8,175 bases of DNA from Akkermansiaceae bacterium (GCA_028293225.1 JAQGPE010000338.1:1-8175); one strand, 5' to 3'; shown: positions 1 through 6,543, numbered from the stretch's first letter. The notes: generated by a model not told the origin, from the sequence alone. Numbers and translations are program-made.

Positions 1-25
1 GGTTCGAATCCCTCCCGCTCCGCCA
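1..25 (+). tRNA. 3' end of a tRNA gene (T-loop, acceptor strand, CCA), probably tRNA-Ser or tRNA-Asp
   Basis: The window opens inside the T arm. GG is followed by the canonical T-loop TTCGAAT (3-9), a T-stem 3' strand CCCTC (10-14), an acceptor 3' strand CCGCTCC (15-21), discriminator G (22) and an encoded CCA (23-25). The 5' part with the anticodon lies outside the window, so identity cannot be read. A G discriminator with an implied GGAGCGG acceptor strand fits Ser or Asp tRNAs best; the choice is inference. Confidence 0.88.
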
Positions 26-174
26 TGTTTTCCGGGTTTCGACCTGTCATCATGTTGATTGGACAAAAGCGGCCGCGACTTTTTCGCAGTTCCGCTCCTT
101 CTCCATCCCAAACCAGGCGGATCCCGGGTTGAGTCCCATCGGAGACACTCTGGACATCGCTGGTAGATTCGCTC

Positions 175-708
175 ATGCAAATCAACCGTGTGCCCCATAT
201 AACGGCGCCCGAACTGGAGGACGCGGATTTCTCGTTCGAGGTCACCGAAGAGGCCCGGCCGCCATTCGAATCGTTCAAACGATCGACCATCGTCCCCGTC
301 GAGCCATTTCAGAAACGCTATCCGATCGACCTTGGACAGATGACGGTTTCGGAGCCCGGTCAATCGATGATCGCGACTGCGAGGGACGGCCGCCGGGTGA
401 TCGGCTACATCACAGTTTCCAGGGCTTGGAACAATTGTGCCCAAGTCGACGAATTTGCCGTGGACCGGGCTTTCCGGCGCGATGGCATCGGCCGCCTTCT
501 GATGGGTGAAGCAATCGAATGGGCGACCGGACTGAAGCTGCCGGTCCTTCGCTTGGAAACTCAGTCGAACAACGTCCCTGCCTGCCGGTTTTATGAGAAG
601 GTGGGTTTCCACCTCGGTGGATTCGACCGCGAGCTGGACAGTGCCATCGATGGGCCGCAGAGCAATGAGGTCGCGCTGTTTTGGTATCTTCGCCTGAAGC
701 GAAGTTAG
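175..708 (+). CDS. GNAT N-acetyltransferase, streptothricin acetyltransferase (Sat)-like
   Basis: This 177-aa protein is a single-domain GNAT enzyme, expected to move an acetyl group from acetyl-CoA to an amine in the cytoplasm. The acetyl-CoA motif A is visible as DEFAVDRAFRRDGIG (92-106), with the R-x-x-G-x-G signature at R101-G104-G106. The C-terminal half (LRLETQSNNVPACRFYEKVGF, about 125-145, then ALFWYLRL) resembles the streptothricin/nourseothricin acetyltransferases, which acetylate the beta-lysine amino group of the drug. Length also matches that family (about 175-190 aa). ATG 175 is chosen because the frame has a stop at 130-132 and no usable start between; no clear Shine-Dalgarno is seen. 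It stands alone, downstream of a tRNA and convergent with the next operon. The GNAT fold is near certain. The substrate is not: chromosomal Sat-like proteins may act on other amines. Confidence 0.88.
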   Translation: MQINRVPHITAPELEDADFSFEVTEEARPPFESFKRSTIVPVEPFQKRYPIDLGQMTVSEPGQSMIATARDGRRVIGYITVSRAWNNCAQVDEFAVDRAFRRDGIGRLLMGEAIEWATGLKLPVLRLETQSNNVPACRFYEKVGFHLGGFDRELDSAIDGPQSNEVALFWYLRLKRS

Positions 709-740
709 GGCCGTCGGTGAAAGGCGGGGAGGCAGGGCTT

Positions 741-790
741 GGGAGGGGCTTTTCGGATTGAGAAAAGGAGATAGGGGCGCCGTCCCTCCC
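741..790. terminator. nested inverted repeat between two convergent genes, possible bidirectional terminator
   Basis: The 91-nt gap between the acetyltransferase stop (708) and the minus-strand stop (800) contains an outer inverted repeat GGGAGGG (741-747) / CCCTCCC (784-790). It encloses an inner one, CTTTTC (749-754) / GAAAAG (762-767), with a 7-nt loop. The position between convergent genes suits transcription termination on either strand, but no U-tract follows the outer stem, so an intrinsic terminator is uncertain. Confidence 0.35.
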
Positions 791-799
791 GGACTCCCG

Positions 800-2134
800 T
801 CACTCGCCGATGCCGTGATCCCTGGCGAATCTGGCAGCGGTGTCGGGGTCCTGCTTTCTCCATTCGGTGCAGATGTTTTGCAGAAGGCCGGTGCGTTCTT
901 CTCCCGCGGGCAGGGTGAGGGCCCACTGGGAAGCGGCGGCGGGGTCGGTGGAGGCGACCGTGCTGGCGTATGATCTGACTGCGGCCTCTTTGGCCGGACC
1001 GGCGGGGGCGCTGTCCAGCCAGGTCCCGGCGGCGCGATAGTCGTTTTCGGTCCAGAATTTCATCAGCTCATCCACCTTGGCGCCGAGGTGATCCGCCGGG
1101 ACATTGCCCGAGATCCAGTCGATCCACTTGCCGGCGTCTTCTTTCTTGATGACCGACGTATTGAATCCACTCGCAAGTCCGGCCGCTTCATCCGGGCTTA
1201 GCTTTGCTGACTCCAGCCACTGGGAGACGCTGTCGTAGCCGGCATACACCACCGACTGCCCCATCCCGGCCATGGCGTTCTTTGTCGCGAATTGCCGCTC
1301 CTCCTCACTGCCGACGCTTGTTCTGTAATGCCGCATGGCGGCCAACACGGTGTTGCATTCCTGCGGCGTCCCGGCGCAGCAGCCAAGGCGGTACAGCGTA
1401 TCCGCGTCTTTCGTCAGGCCCAACTCGCCCAGCTTGGAAAAGGCCAGCCCGCGGTCCGTCTGCGCGATCCCGCTCACCACATCGCCTCGGAGGTTTATGT
1501 TCGCCAGTTCCGGATGTTCCTTTGCCTGCTGCTGGATCCAGTCCATCGCCTGTTTGGGATCATTGATTGCCATGGTCCGCAGCGAGTTCTTGATGTTGCA
1601 TTGGAACCAGTCGGTGGGGATTTTTAGCCGGTTGTTGGCGTCCAAAAGCAGATCAATGGCGCCGAGCGGGGCCTTCATCGACATGATGGATCCTAGTTCC
1701 AGGATCAACCTTGCGCGTATCTCGTCGGTCAACGCGCCGTTGGCAGCGATCTCGCCGACGAGCACCTTCATCCCTACGGAGTCCAGTTCCGCGGCTTCGG
1801 CGAGACCCTCCTGGTATTCCAGTTGTTTGTCCGGATCGCCGCGTCTTCCCATAAAGCTGATGGCGCCCTCATCGTTGCCGAAGCCCATCAGCTTGCGAGC
1901 AGTTTCCCTGGCCTTCGCCTCACGAGCTTTCTGGCTTTCGGCGCGCGCCGCGGCCCTGCTTTGGGAATGCGTGGGACCGTTGCCCTCGGCGGCGGCTTCG
2001 AGGCTCCGCGCCCGGGCCTCGGCCTGGATGCGGTCATGCTTTTCCCTAGCACCCGACAGGTGCTGGCGAACATTACCGCCGAAGAAGACGAACAGGGCTA
2101 CGATGATTGTCGTAATGGTCAGTGAGGTCTTCAT
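800..2134 (-). CDS. membrane-anchored alpha-helical repeat protein, partner of the upstream tethered sigma factor
   Basis: This 444-aa protein has no named family that I recognise. Residues 5-20 form a hydrophobic N-terminal anchor or uncleaved signal (ITTIIVALFVFFGG), so the rest is probably extracytoplasmic. Residues 28-82 are Ala/Arg/Glu-rich and probably a long helix or coiled coil. The remainder is helical and contains degenerate repeats of consensus D-P-x-x-A-x-x-W. Key Trp/Phe residues are W199, W306, W340, W372, W404 and F436; the last four spacings are 34, 32, 32 and 32. A second conserved Trp sits four residues before the next repeat (W361, W425). The sigma factor upstream carries the same type of repeat. 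The start at 2134 puts the anchor at the N-terminus and leaves a 44-nt gap to the sigma gene, implying one operon; no strong Shine-Dalgarno is seen. Function is unknown. A role in sensing or modulating the tethered sigma factor is inference only. Confidence 0.88.
   Translation of the reverse strand: MKTSLTITTIIVALFVFFGGNVRQHLSGAREKHDRIQAEARARSLEAAAEGNGPTHSQSRAAARAESQKAREAKARETARKLMGFGNDEGAISFMGRRGDPDKQLEYQEGLAEAAELDSVGMKVLVGEIAANGALTDEIRARLILELGSIMSMKAPLGAIDLLLDANNRLKIPTDWFQCNIKNSLRTMAINDPKQAMDWIQQQAKEHPELANINLRGDVVSGIAQTDRGLAFSKLGELGLTKDADTLYRLGCCAGTPQECNTVLAAMRHYRTSVGSEEERQFATKNAMAGMGQSVVYAGYDSVSQWLESAKLSPDEAAGLASGFNTSVIKKEDAGKWIDWISGNVPADHLGAKVDELMKFWTENDYRAAGTWLDSAPAGPAKEAAVRSYASTVASTDPAAASQWALTLPAGEERTGLLQNICTEWRKQDPDTAARFARDHGIGE
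803..1234 (-). repeat. protein-level tandem repeats of about 32 residues (DPxxAxxW type)
   Basis: Codons for residues 301-444 of the anchored protein. Units start near D333, D365, D397 and D429, exactly 32 residues apart, with a Trp or Phe at unit position 8; an older unit ends in W306. The repeats have diverged in DNA and are visible only in the protein, so this is not a recent duplication. Confidence 0.6.
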
Positions 2135-2178
2135 GATCGCTAGATTTTGGGAGAGGATGGGATCAGGCGAAGGTCTGG

Positions 2179-3648
2179 TTATTTCCTGTCCGGTAAGGCG
2201 TCATACTCCATGCCGCGGAAGAACTCTTCGCGCCCGGCGGGATCTGGAATGATAACTTCCAGGCGTGCCTTGGCCGCCTGCGGGTCAATGGCCTTCAGAT
2301 GGGTAATTACCGACATGCGGTATTCCCGAAGCAAATTACCATCTCCATGCAGGGTGGGATCGTCGAAGGTCCCATCGGCGACCTTCCGGTCCAGCCACTG
2401 CGCGGCCTCCCTGGGATTGCCGCGACTCCAATTTTCGAAGCCGTCGACCAGAGTGGTCTGGAACGGCTGCCCGGCCACGTGGCTGGCGTAGCGTTCCATC
2501 AGGCTCTTGGGGTCCTTGCGGGCCAGCCATGTCATGACCATTACTTCCAGGGAGGATTTGTTGCTCACGTCCAGCTTGCCGATTTCGTCAAGCTGGGCCG
2601 TCAGTTCGGCGGAGGACATCGACTGCATGCGCCGATTGACCGCCACTGACAGGGCAAGGTCGGTGGGTTTGGCGCCGAGATCGTTCCAGTCGATCTTGCC
2701 ATTGATCAGCTTGGCCGTGGCTGTGGCGGTCTTGGAGTTGCCAGATCCCGGATTGCTGGCGAAATCGTGGCGCCTATTGTCGAGATCCAGCGAACCCTGA
2801 TAGAGCGCCGTTTCGTGCTCGAGGCTCGCGATCGCACGGTTCTGCGAGACAGTCCAGATGGCCCCGATGGATAGCGCGAGGATCGGAGGCAGAGCGGTCA
2901 GCAGCTTGAAGGCGGGGGCCGCCGTGACCGTGGTGATTTGCTTGGTGGTCATGTACTGGATGAGTTTGAAAAGGGATGGCGTTCCACTGGCCAGCGAGCC
3001 CGTGGAGCCCAGCGCGATCGTGGCAAGAGAGGCTGCGGAGGCGGAGGGTGACAGCAGGGCGAAGGAGCCCAGCGCCCCGGCGAGCGCAGGTGTCGTGCCT
3101 CCCGCGGCCGGGCCACGCGCGGCAGCGCCGAGGAGTTCGGTCAGGCGGGCCAGCGCGCGTTGCGCCCGCTTTTTACACGCCTCCTTGCTCAAGCCGGTGA
3201 GGGCGGAGATTTCCTCGAAATCCCGTTGTTCGAAGTAACGCAGCAGCATCATGTGCCGATCCTCCCGCGAGAGCTTCGCCACCGCGTCGTCCAGACGAGG
3301 GGCGATGCTGACGTCCCACTCCCTGGCCAGAGAATCCGCATCATTCATGGACTGGGCGTATTGTAGATTGAGCGCGTGGCGCCGGGCCTCCTTGCGCAGG
3401 GCATTGCGCGATTCGCCGATCGCGACCTTGTGCAGCCACCCGGGCAATTGTTCCGCCGGGATGGATGGCGCCTTTCGCGCGAGGATGATGAAGACGGATT
3501 GCGTGATCTCCTCCGCCAGCGCGTGATCACGGGTCATGCGCACCGCCACGCCGTGAACCAGAGACGCGTGGCGCTCGACCAAACTCCGAAACGCCCGCTC
3601 GCTTCCGCAGCGGCAGTATTCGCGGAGATTTTCGAAGTCGCTGGTCAT
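2179..3648 (-). CDS. ECF sigma factor fused to a transmembrane helix and an extracytoplasmic repeat domain
   Basis: A 489-aa protein. Residues about 12-90 are sigma region 2 ([59 protein letters not shown]). Residues about 118-174 are region 4 with its helix-turn-helix ([29 protein letters not shown], then [11 protein letters not shown]). A flexible Ala/Gly/Ser-rich linker (175-245) leads to one membrane segment at about 248-267, followed by a roughly 220-residue C-terminal domain expected outside the cytoplasm. That domain holds DPxxAxxW-type repeats (D379, N411, D455). Ordinary ECF factors are about 160-200 aa, so this is a one-piece membrane-tethered sigma factor, a type I associate with Verrucomicrobiota. 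ATG 3648 is preferred over the longer open frame to 3975: the sigma homology begins here, AGGTGA lies 5 nt upstream, and the extension would run over the divergent promoter region. No separate anti-sigma gene is adjacent. Release by proteolysis or signalling through the C-terminal domain is inference. Confidence 0.92.
   Translation of the reverse strand: MTSDFENLREYCRCGSERAFRSLVERHASLVHGVAVRMTRDHALAEEITQSVFIILARKAPSIPAEQLPGWLHKVAIGESRNALRKEARRHALNLQYAQSMNDADSLAREWDVSIAPRLDDAVAKLSREDRHMMLLRYFEQRDFEEISALTGLSKEACKKRAQRALARLTELLGAAARGPAAGGTTPALAGALGSFALLSPSASAASLATIALGSTGSLASGTPSLFKLIQYMTTKQITTVTAAPAFKLLTALPPILALSIGAIWTVSQNRAIASLEHETALYQGSLDLDNRRHDFASNPGSGNSKTATATAKLINGKIDWNDLGAKPTDLALSVAVNRRMQSMSSAELTAQLDEIGKLDVSNKSSLEVMVMTWLARKDPKSLMERYASHVAGQPFQTTLVDGFENWSRGNPREAAQWLDRKVADGTFDDPTLHGDGNLLREYRMSVITHLKAIDPQAAKARLEVIIPDPAGREEFFRGMEYDALPDRK
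2182..2610 (-). repeat. C-terminal DPxxAxxW repeat region of the tethered sigma factor
   Basis: Codons for residues 347-489. Units begin at DPKSLMERY (379), [10 protein letters not shown] (411, exactly 32 residues later) and [10 protein letters not shown] (455), with Trp residues W374 and W407 placed just before a unit start, as in the neighbouring anchored protein. Similarity is at the level of motif and spacing. Confidence 0.5.
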
Positions 3649-3977
3649 GTGTTTCACCTGGATACGTCGCACCGGACGTTCCGCGGGGACATGACACGGA
3701 GAATTATTTTTTTCAGGCCCGGCCCGCGGTGGCAGCTCACTCGTGCGCAGTGCCCTTTGACCGTTCGGTGCCCTGCCATGCTGAACGCCCCGGCCCGGGG
3801 CCTCCACCCGCTCCACAGGGGAAAGGCGCGTCCCCATTCCAAGCCGGGCAGAACATCCCCGCGAGAGCCGGAATTGCTTTTGAGATCTCCCGGCTCCAGT
3901 CTGCACCAGCTCGCGATCCACTTGACCCCATGAAGTCGTGATCCGGGCGCAGCCGGCCAACGCCCATCCATCCACCC
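3649..3977. promoter_or_regulatory. divergent intergenic region between two ECF sigma genes, with inverted repeats
   Basis: This 329-bp region has no credible gene and must hold the promoters of both divergent sigma operons. Visible structure: a 7+1+7 dyad GCCCCGG-C-CCGGGGC (3787-3801); GAGCCGG (3865-3871) paired with CCGGCTC (3890-3896) around an 18-nt spacer that contains the palindrome GAGATCTC (3882-3889); and an A/T-rich patch (about 3702-3714) that reads AAAAAAATAATTC on the minus strand and could be part of a promoter for the tethered sigma gene. I find no convincing paired -35/-10 on either strand and no TGTCGA ECF42-type element. Assignment as a regulatory region rests on position. 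Confidence 0.5.
3654..3659 (-). promoter_or_regulatory. Shine-Dalgarno AGGTGA of the tethered sigma gene
   Basis: On the minus strand AGGTGA lies 5 nt before the ATG at 3648-3646. It is one of the few clear ribosome binding sites here and decides the sigma start against the longer in-frame alternative at 3975. Confidence 0.7.
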
Positions 3978-5237
3978 ATGCCGGAAAATGCTGCCGAACC
4001 TGTCCGGAAACAACTGGATGCCCTGTATCGCGCGGAATCCCGGCGCATTCTCGCCACGCTCATCCGCCTGCTCGGCGATTTCGACCTGGCCGAGGACGCG
4101 ATGCATGACGCCTTCGCCACGGCACTCGAGCGCTGGCCGCAGGACGGTGTGCCCGCAAGTCCGCGTGCCTGGCTGGTCTCGACTGGGCGCTTCAAGGCGA
4201 TCGACGCCCTGCGCCGGCGCGCACGCTTCGATGCCTCGAAGGAAAAGATCGCGGAACAACTCGAAAGCGGATCCGGCGCTGCCGCGGAGGTGACGGACGA
4301 CGGCATCGCTGACGACCGCCTGAGGCTGATCTTCACCTGTTGCCACCCCGCCCTGGCGCCGGAGGCCCGCCTCGCCTTGACCCTGCGCCAGGTCTGCGGC
4401 CTGACGACGGAGGAGATCGCGCGTGCCTTCCTCACCTCTCCACCCACGCTCGCCCAGCGCATCGTGCGGGCAAAGGCGAAGATCCGCGAGGCGCGCATCC
4501 CCTATCAGGTGCCGTCCCCGGAGGAGCTGCCGGAGCGCCTGGCCACGGTGCTGCAAGTGATCTACCTGGTCTTTAACGAGGGCTACTCCGCATCGTCGGG
4601 CGCATCGCTGACCCGGGCCGACCTTTCGGGGGAAGCCATCCGGCTCGGCCGATTGCTGGTGCAGCTCCTGCCGGAACCGGAGGTGACTGGGTTGCTCGCC
4701 TTGATGCTCCTGCAGGAATCGCGTCGCGCGGCCAGGACCTCTCCGGCGGGTGAGCTGGTCTTGTTGGATGGTCAGGACCGCTCGCTGTGGGATCGCGGAC
4801 AAATCGCGGAAGGAATCGCGCTGGCGGAGCGGGCATTGCGCTCGCAACGCTTCGGCCCCTACACGCTCCAGGCGGCGATTGCGGCGGTGCACTCCGAGGC
4901 ATCTGACACCGGCTCGACCGACTGGGCGCAAATCGTCGTGCTCTACGCTCTACTGGCCCGCATCGAGCCTTCGCCCGTGGTGGAATTGAATCGCGCCGTG
5001 GCGGTGGCGATGTGCCATGGACCGGCCGCAGGCTTGGCCCTGATTGACGCCCTTCTTGCCCGCGGCGAACTCGCGGACTACCACCTGGCGCATTCGGCCC
5101 GGGCCGATTTGCATCGCCGGCTGGGAAATGTGGCCGCGGCCCGCTCCGCCTACGAAAAGGCCCTGGCGCTCGCCCGGCAGGAACCGGAACGCCGGTTCCT
5201 GGAAAAGCGGCTCCAGGAGTTGAGCGAAAAAAAGTGA
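3978..5237 (+). CDS. ECF42-type sigma factor with C-terminal TPR-like extension
   Basis: A 419-aa RNA polymerase sigma factor. Residues about 15-85 are sigma region 2 ([59 protein letters not shown]). Residues about 113-170 are region 4 ([15 protein letters not shown], then [13 protein letters not shown] and [15 protein letters not shown]). The long C-terminal extension carries the family motifs EGYSASSG (201-208), [17 protein letters not shown] (211-227), [10 protein letters not shown] (264-273) and [16 protein letters not shown] (293-308). TPR-like helices ([18 protein letters not shown]) close the protein. Length and motifs fit ECF42, which is typically linked to DGPF/YCII genes and has no classical anti-sigma partner; both hold here. 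Start ATG 3978 matches family N-termini, though no Shine-Dalgarno is visible. The last codons GAA AAA AAG TGA form a possible -1 slippery site. The activating signal is unknown for the group. Confidence 0.95.
   Translation: MPENAAEPVRKQLDALYRAESRRILATLIRLLGDFDLAEDAMHDAFATALERWPQDGVPASPRAWLVSTGRFKAIDALRRRARFDASKEKIAEQLESGSGAAAEVTDDGIADDRLRLIFTCCHPALAPEARLALTLRQVCGLTTEEIARAFLTSPPTLAQRIVRAKAKIREARIPYQVPSPEELPERLATVLQVIYLVFNEGYSASSGASLTRADLSGEAIRLGRLLVQLLPEPEVTGLLALMLLQESRRAARTSPAGELVLLDGQDRSLWDRGQIAEGIALAERALRSQRFGPYTLQAAIAAVHSEASDTGSTDWAQIVVLYALLARIEPSPVVELNRAVAVAMCHGPAAGLALIDALLARGELADYHLAHSARADLHRRLGNVAAARSAYEKALALARQEPERRFLEKRLQELSEKK
5228..5234 (+). other. A AAA AAG heptamer in frame at the end of the sigma gene, possible -1 frameshift site
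   Basis: In the sigma frame the last codons are GAA AAA AAG TGA, so the heptamer A-AAA-AAG is aligned as a classical X-XXY-YYZ slippery sequence. AGGAG (5215-5219) lies 8 nt upstream, an arrangement like the frameshift signal of E. coli dnaX. The -1 frame continues without a stop through 5327 into the DGPF gene. Whether slippage happens is unknown. Confidence 0.35.
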
Positions 5238-5243
5238 AGAGCC

Positions 5244-5270
5244 TGTCGAATCCCGGCCTCCGCAATCGAC
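5244..5270 (+). promoter_or_regulatory. candidate ECF42-dependent promoter, TGTCGA-N17-CGAC
   Basis: TGTCGA (5244-5249) is followed after 17 nt by CGAC (5267-5270), about 55 nt before the DGPF start at 5327. As I recall, the ECF42 group recognises TGTCGA at -35 and CG(A/T)C at -10, as described in Streptomyces venezuelae. Position and spacing fit the sigma factor driving its DGPF partners. GTCGA (5245-5249) and TCGAC (5266-5270) also form an inverted repeat. Confidence 0.6.
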
Positions 5271-5326
5271 CAAGTTTCGAGACGGACAAGCGACACGCCG
5301 TCGAAACCACAGACCGACCCATAAAG

Positions 5327-5773
5327 ATGAGATTCCTGATGATGATGATTCCCCGCGTCTACCAACCCAATACCCCCGCTGCGGAAAGGGCTGGCGAGGG
5401 GTTTGAGCCTCCGGCGGAGATAGTGGCTGAAATGATGAGGTTCAACGAGGAGTTGGCCAGAGCCGGGGCGCTCATCGCGCTCGATGGCCTGCATCCTTTG
5501 GAAAAGGGCGTGCGCGTGGCGTTCTCCAAGGGGCAGGCCGTGGTCATCGACGGGCCCTTTATCGAAGCCAGAGAAGTGATCGGTGGCTACTGGATCATCC
5601 AGGTGAGTTCCAAGCAGGAGGCCGTGGAGTGGGCTCGACGCTGCCCGGCCGCGGAGGGCGATGTGATCGAGATCCGCCCGATATTCGAGATGTCGGACTT
5701 TTCTGACGATGTCCAGCAGGCCGCGGCGAATTCCGTCGTGCGTGATCAGCTGGAAAAGCACAACGGCAACTGA
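5327..5773 (+). CDS. YCII/DGPF-domain protein, ECF42 partner
   Basis: A 148-aa single-domain protein of the YCII-related (DGPF) family. The N-terminus MRFLMMMIP is typical, and the name-giving motif is VIDGPF at 73-78, followed by [15 protein letters not shown] and the C-terminal [11 protein letters not shown] (115-125). These are small dimeric ferredoxin-like alpha/beta proteins of unproved enzymatic role, whose genes usually flank ECF42 sigma genes. The ATG at 5327 is chosen because the conserved family N-terminus starts there. The frame is open further back to a GTG at 5234 that overlaps the sigma stop (GTGA), but those 31 extra residues look like linker, not domain. No strong Shine-Dalgarno precedes 5327. 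The gene lies 89 nt after the sigma stop, behind the candidate ECF42 promoter, and 29 nt before a second DGPF gene. Confidence 0.92.
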   Translation: MRFLMMMIPRVYQPNTPAAERAGEGFEPPAEIVAEMMRFNEELARAGALIALDGLHPLEKGVRVAFSKGQAVVIDGPFIEAREVIGGYWIIQVSSKQEAVEWARRCPAAEGDVIEIRPIFEMSDFSDDVQQAAANSVVRDQLEKHNGN

Positions 5774-5784
5774 ACCCCCAACCC

Positions 5785-5792
5785 AGGAAGGA
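5785..5792 (+). promoter_or_regulatory. Shine-Dalgarno AGGAAGGA of the second DGPF gene
   Basis: AGGAAGGA ends 10 nt before the ATG at 5803 and fixes that start. It is stronger than the sites of the other plus-strand genes in the operon. Confidence 0.65.
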
Positions 5793-5802
5793 ACCACAGC
5801 TT

Positions 5803-6204
5803 ATGAAATATATATGTCTTGGATACATCGCGCCGGAAAAGTTCGAGAACCTGTCCGAAACTGAGCTCAATGCGATGATGGATGAGTGCTTCAGCTACGA
5901 CGACGAGTTGCGGCAGCACGGTCACTTCGCCGGCGGCGAAGCGCTGCAACCTCCGCAATCGGCCGCGACCTTGCGCTGGGAGAATGGCAAGGTCGCCGTC
6001 ACCGATGGCCCCTACGCCGAGACGAAAGAACAGATCGGCGGCATCCTGATCCTGGAAGCCCGCGATCTGAACCACGCGATCCAGTTGATGTCGCAACACC
6101 CGGGGGTGAAGGCCGGGCCGTTCGAGATCCGTCCTGCCGCGGACCTCAGCGAGATGATCCGTGAGAGTGAACTGCGGCGCGCCGCCCGGCCGGAATCGAA
6201 ATGA
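5803..6204 (+). CDS. second YCII/DGPF-domain protein
   Basis: A 133-aa DGPF/YCII-family protein and a diverged paralogue of the gene before it. It starts [14 protein letters not shown], carries [15 protein letters not shown] (67-80) as the DGPF motif, and ends the domain with [14 protein letters not shown] (105-118); the variant DGPYAETKE is common in the family. Residues 119-133 are a charged tail. It is preceded by a good Shine-Dalgarno, lies 29 nt after the first DGPF stop, and is followed within 10 nt by a strong hairpin, so it is the last gene of the sigma-DGPF-DGPF operon. Having two distinct DGPF proteins in one ECF42 operon suggests they act together, perhaps as a heteromer; that is inference. 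The biochemical role of DGPF proteins is not established. Confidence 0.93.
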   Translation: MKYICLGYIAPEKFENLSETELNAMMDECFSYDDELRQHGHFAGGEALQPPQSAATLRWENGKVAVTDGPYAETKEQIGGILILEARDLNHAIQLMSQHPGVKAGPFEIRPAADLSEMIRESELRRAARPESK

Positions 6205-6210
6205 CGAAAT

Positions 6211-6244
6211 GGGGCTGCCACCACGCGCTGGCAGCCCCCTTGTT
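6211..6244 (+). terminator. Rho-independent-type terminator of the ECF42-DGPF operon
   Basis: A perfect 10-bp stem GGGGCTGCCA (6211-6220) / TGGCAGCCCC (6229-6238) with an 8-nt loop begins 7 nt after the last stop codon and is followed by CTTGTT. The U-tract is short, but stem length, GC content and position are typical. Confidence 0.82.
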
Positions 6245-6543
6245 CCACGCCACGATCTGACCAGCTGCAAGGTGCCGGAGCCTGGCAGGCAGAAAGGGAA
6301 GGGGGGATGATATTCCGCAGAGGGAGAATATTCGTACCGCCTCCTTGACTCACCTGATGCAGAACTTCAGACTCACCGTGCTATTTACCCACGGCATGAA
6401 GATCACAATCCAAGATGAGATTGTTTCAAACGATACCCGGAGCATTTTGCTCCAGGTAGCAGGTTGGATCGCTCCAGTCCATTGATCTGAAATGCATTGT
6501 GCCTCAAAGGCGATCGCCTCCAAACTCAACACACCCAGAGTCC
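6245..6543. other. gene-free upstream region of the PEP-CTERM gene with short dyads
   Basis: I see no credible gene in these roughly 300 bases, part of which (about 6305-6500) is visibly less GC-rich. Contents: a purine-rich run (6286-6306) leading to a 13-codon ORF (6307-6348); an 8-bp direct repeat GACTCACC at 6347-6354 and 6370-6377; an imperfect dyad ATTGTTTCAAACGAT (6420-6434); a hairpin GGAGCA-TTT-TGCTCC (6439-6453); and the perfect 12-bp palindrome AGGCGATCGCCT (6508-6519), 24 nt before the ATG at 6544. The region should include the promoter of the PEP-CTERM gene, but I cannot point to convincing -35/-10 boxes. Confidence 0.45.

Noticed and set aside
1..174. tRNA 3' end as attachment site of an integrated element.
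   Set aside because: No second copy of the tRNA end and no integrase or transposase gene is present in the window.
1335..2252. 305-codon open frame on the plus strand across the anchored repeat protein gene.
   Set aside because: Low-complexity Ser/Arg/Ala/Pro composition, no domain, and it lies opposite a gene with signal anchor and conserved repeats.
3649..3975. N-terminal extension of the tethered sigma factor to an ATG at 3975.
   Set aside because: The added 109 residues have no sigma similarity, cover the divergent promoter region, and lose the good AGGTGA site before ATG 3648.
3654..4931. 425-codon open frame on the minus strand opposite the ECF42 sigma gene (and a 253-codon one at 3737-4498).
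   Set aside because: These are antisense shadows in GC-rich DNA, rich in Arg/Ser/Ala/Pro with no recognisable domain, while the plus strand encodes a clear sigma factor.
5234..5326. GTG at 5234 as the normal start of the first DGPF protein.
   Set aside because: The conserved family N-terminus begins at 5327. The extra 31 residues resemble read-through of a promoter region; retained only as part of the frameshift idea.
6345..6390. TTGACT at 6345-6350 as a -35 box for the PEP-CTERM gene.
   Set aside because: No acceptable -10 hexamer lies 16-18 nt downstream.
6350..6532. 60-codon minus-strand ORF upstream of the PEP-CTERM gene.
   Set aside because: No recognisable motif, no ribosome binding site that I can see, and it overlaps the expected promoter region.
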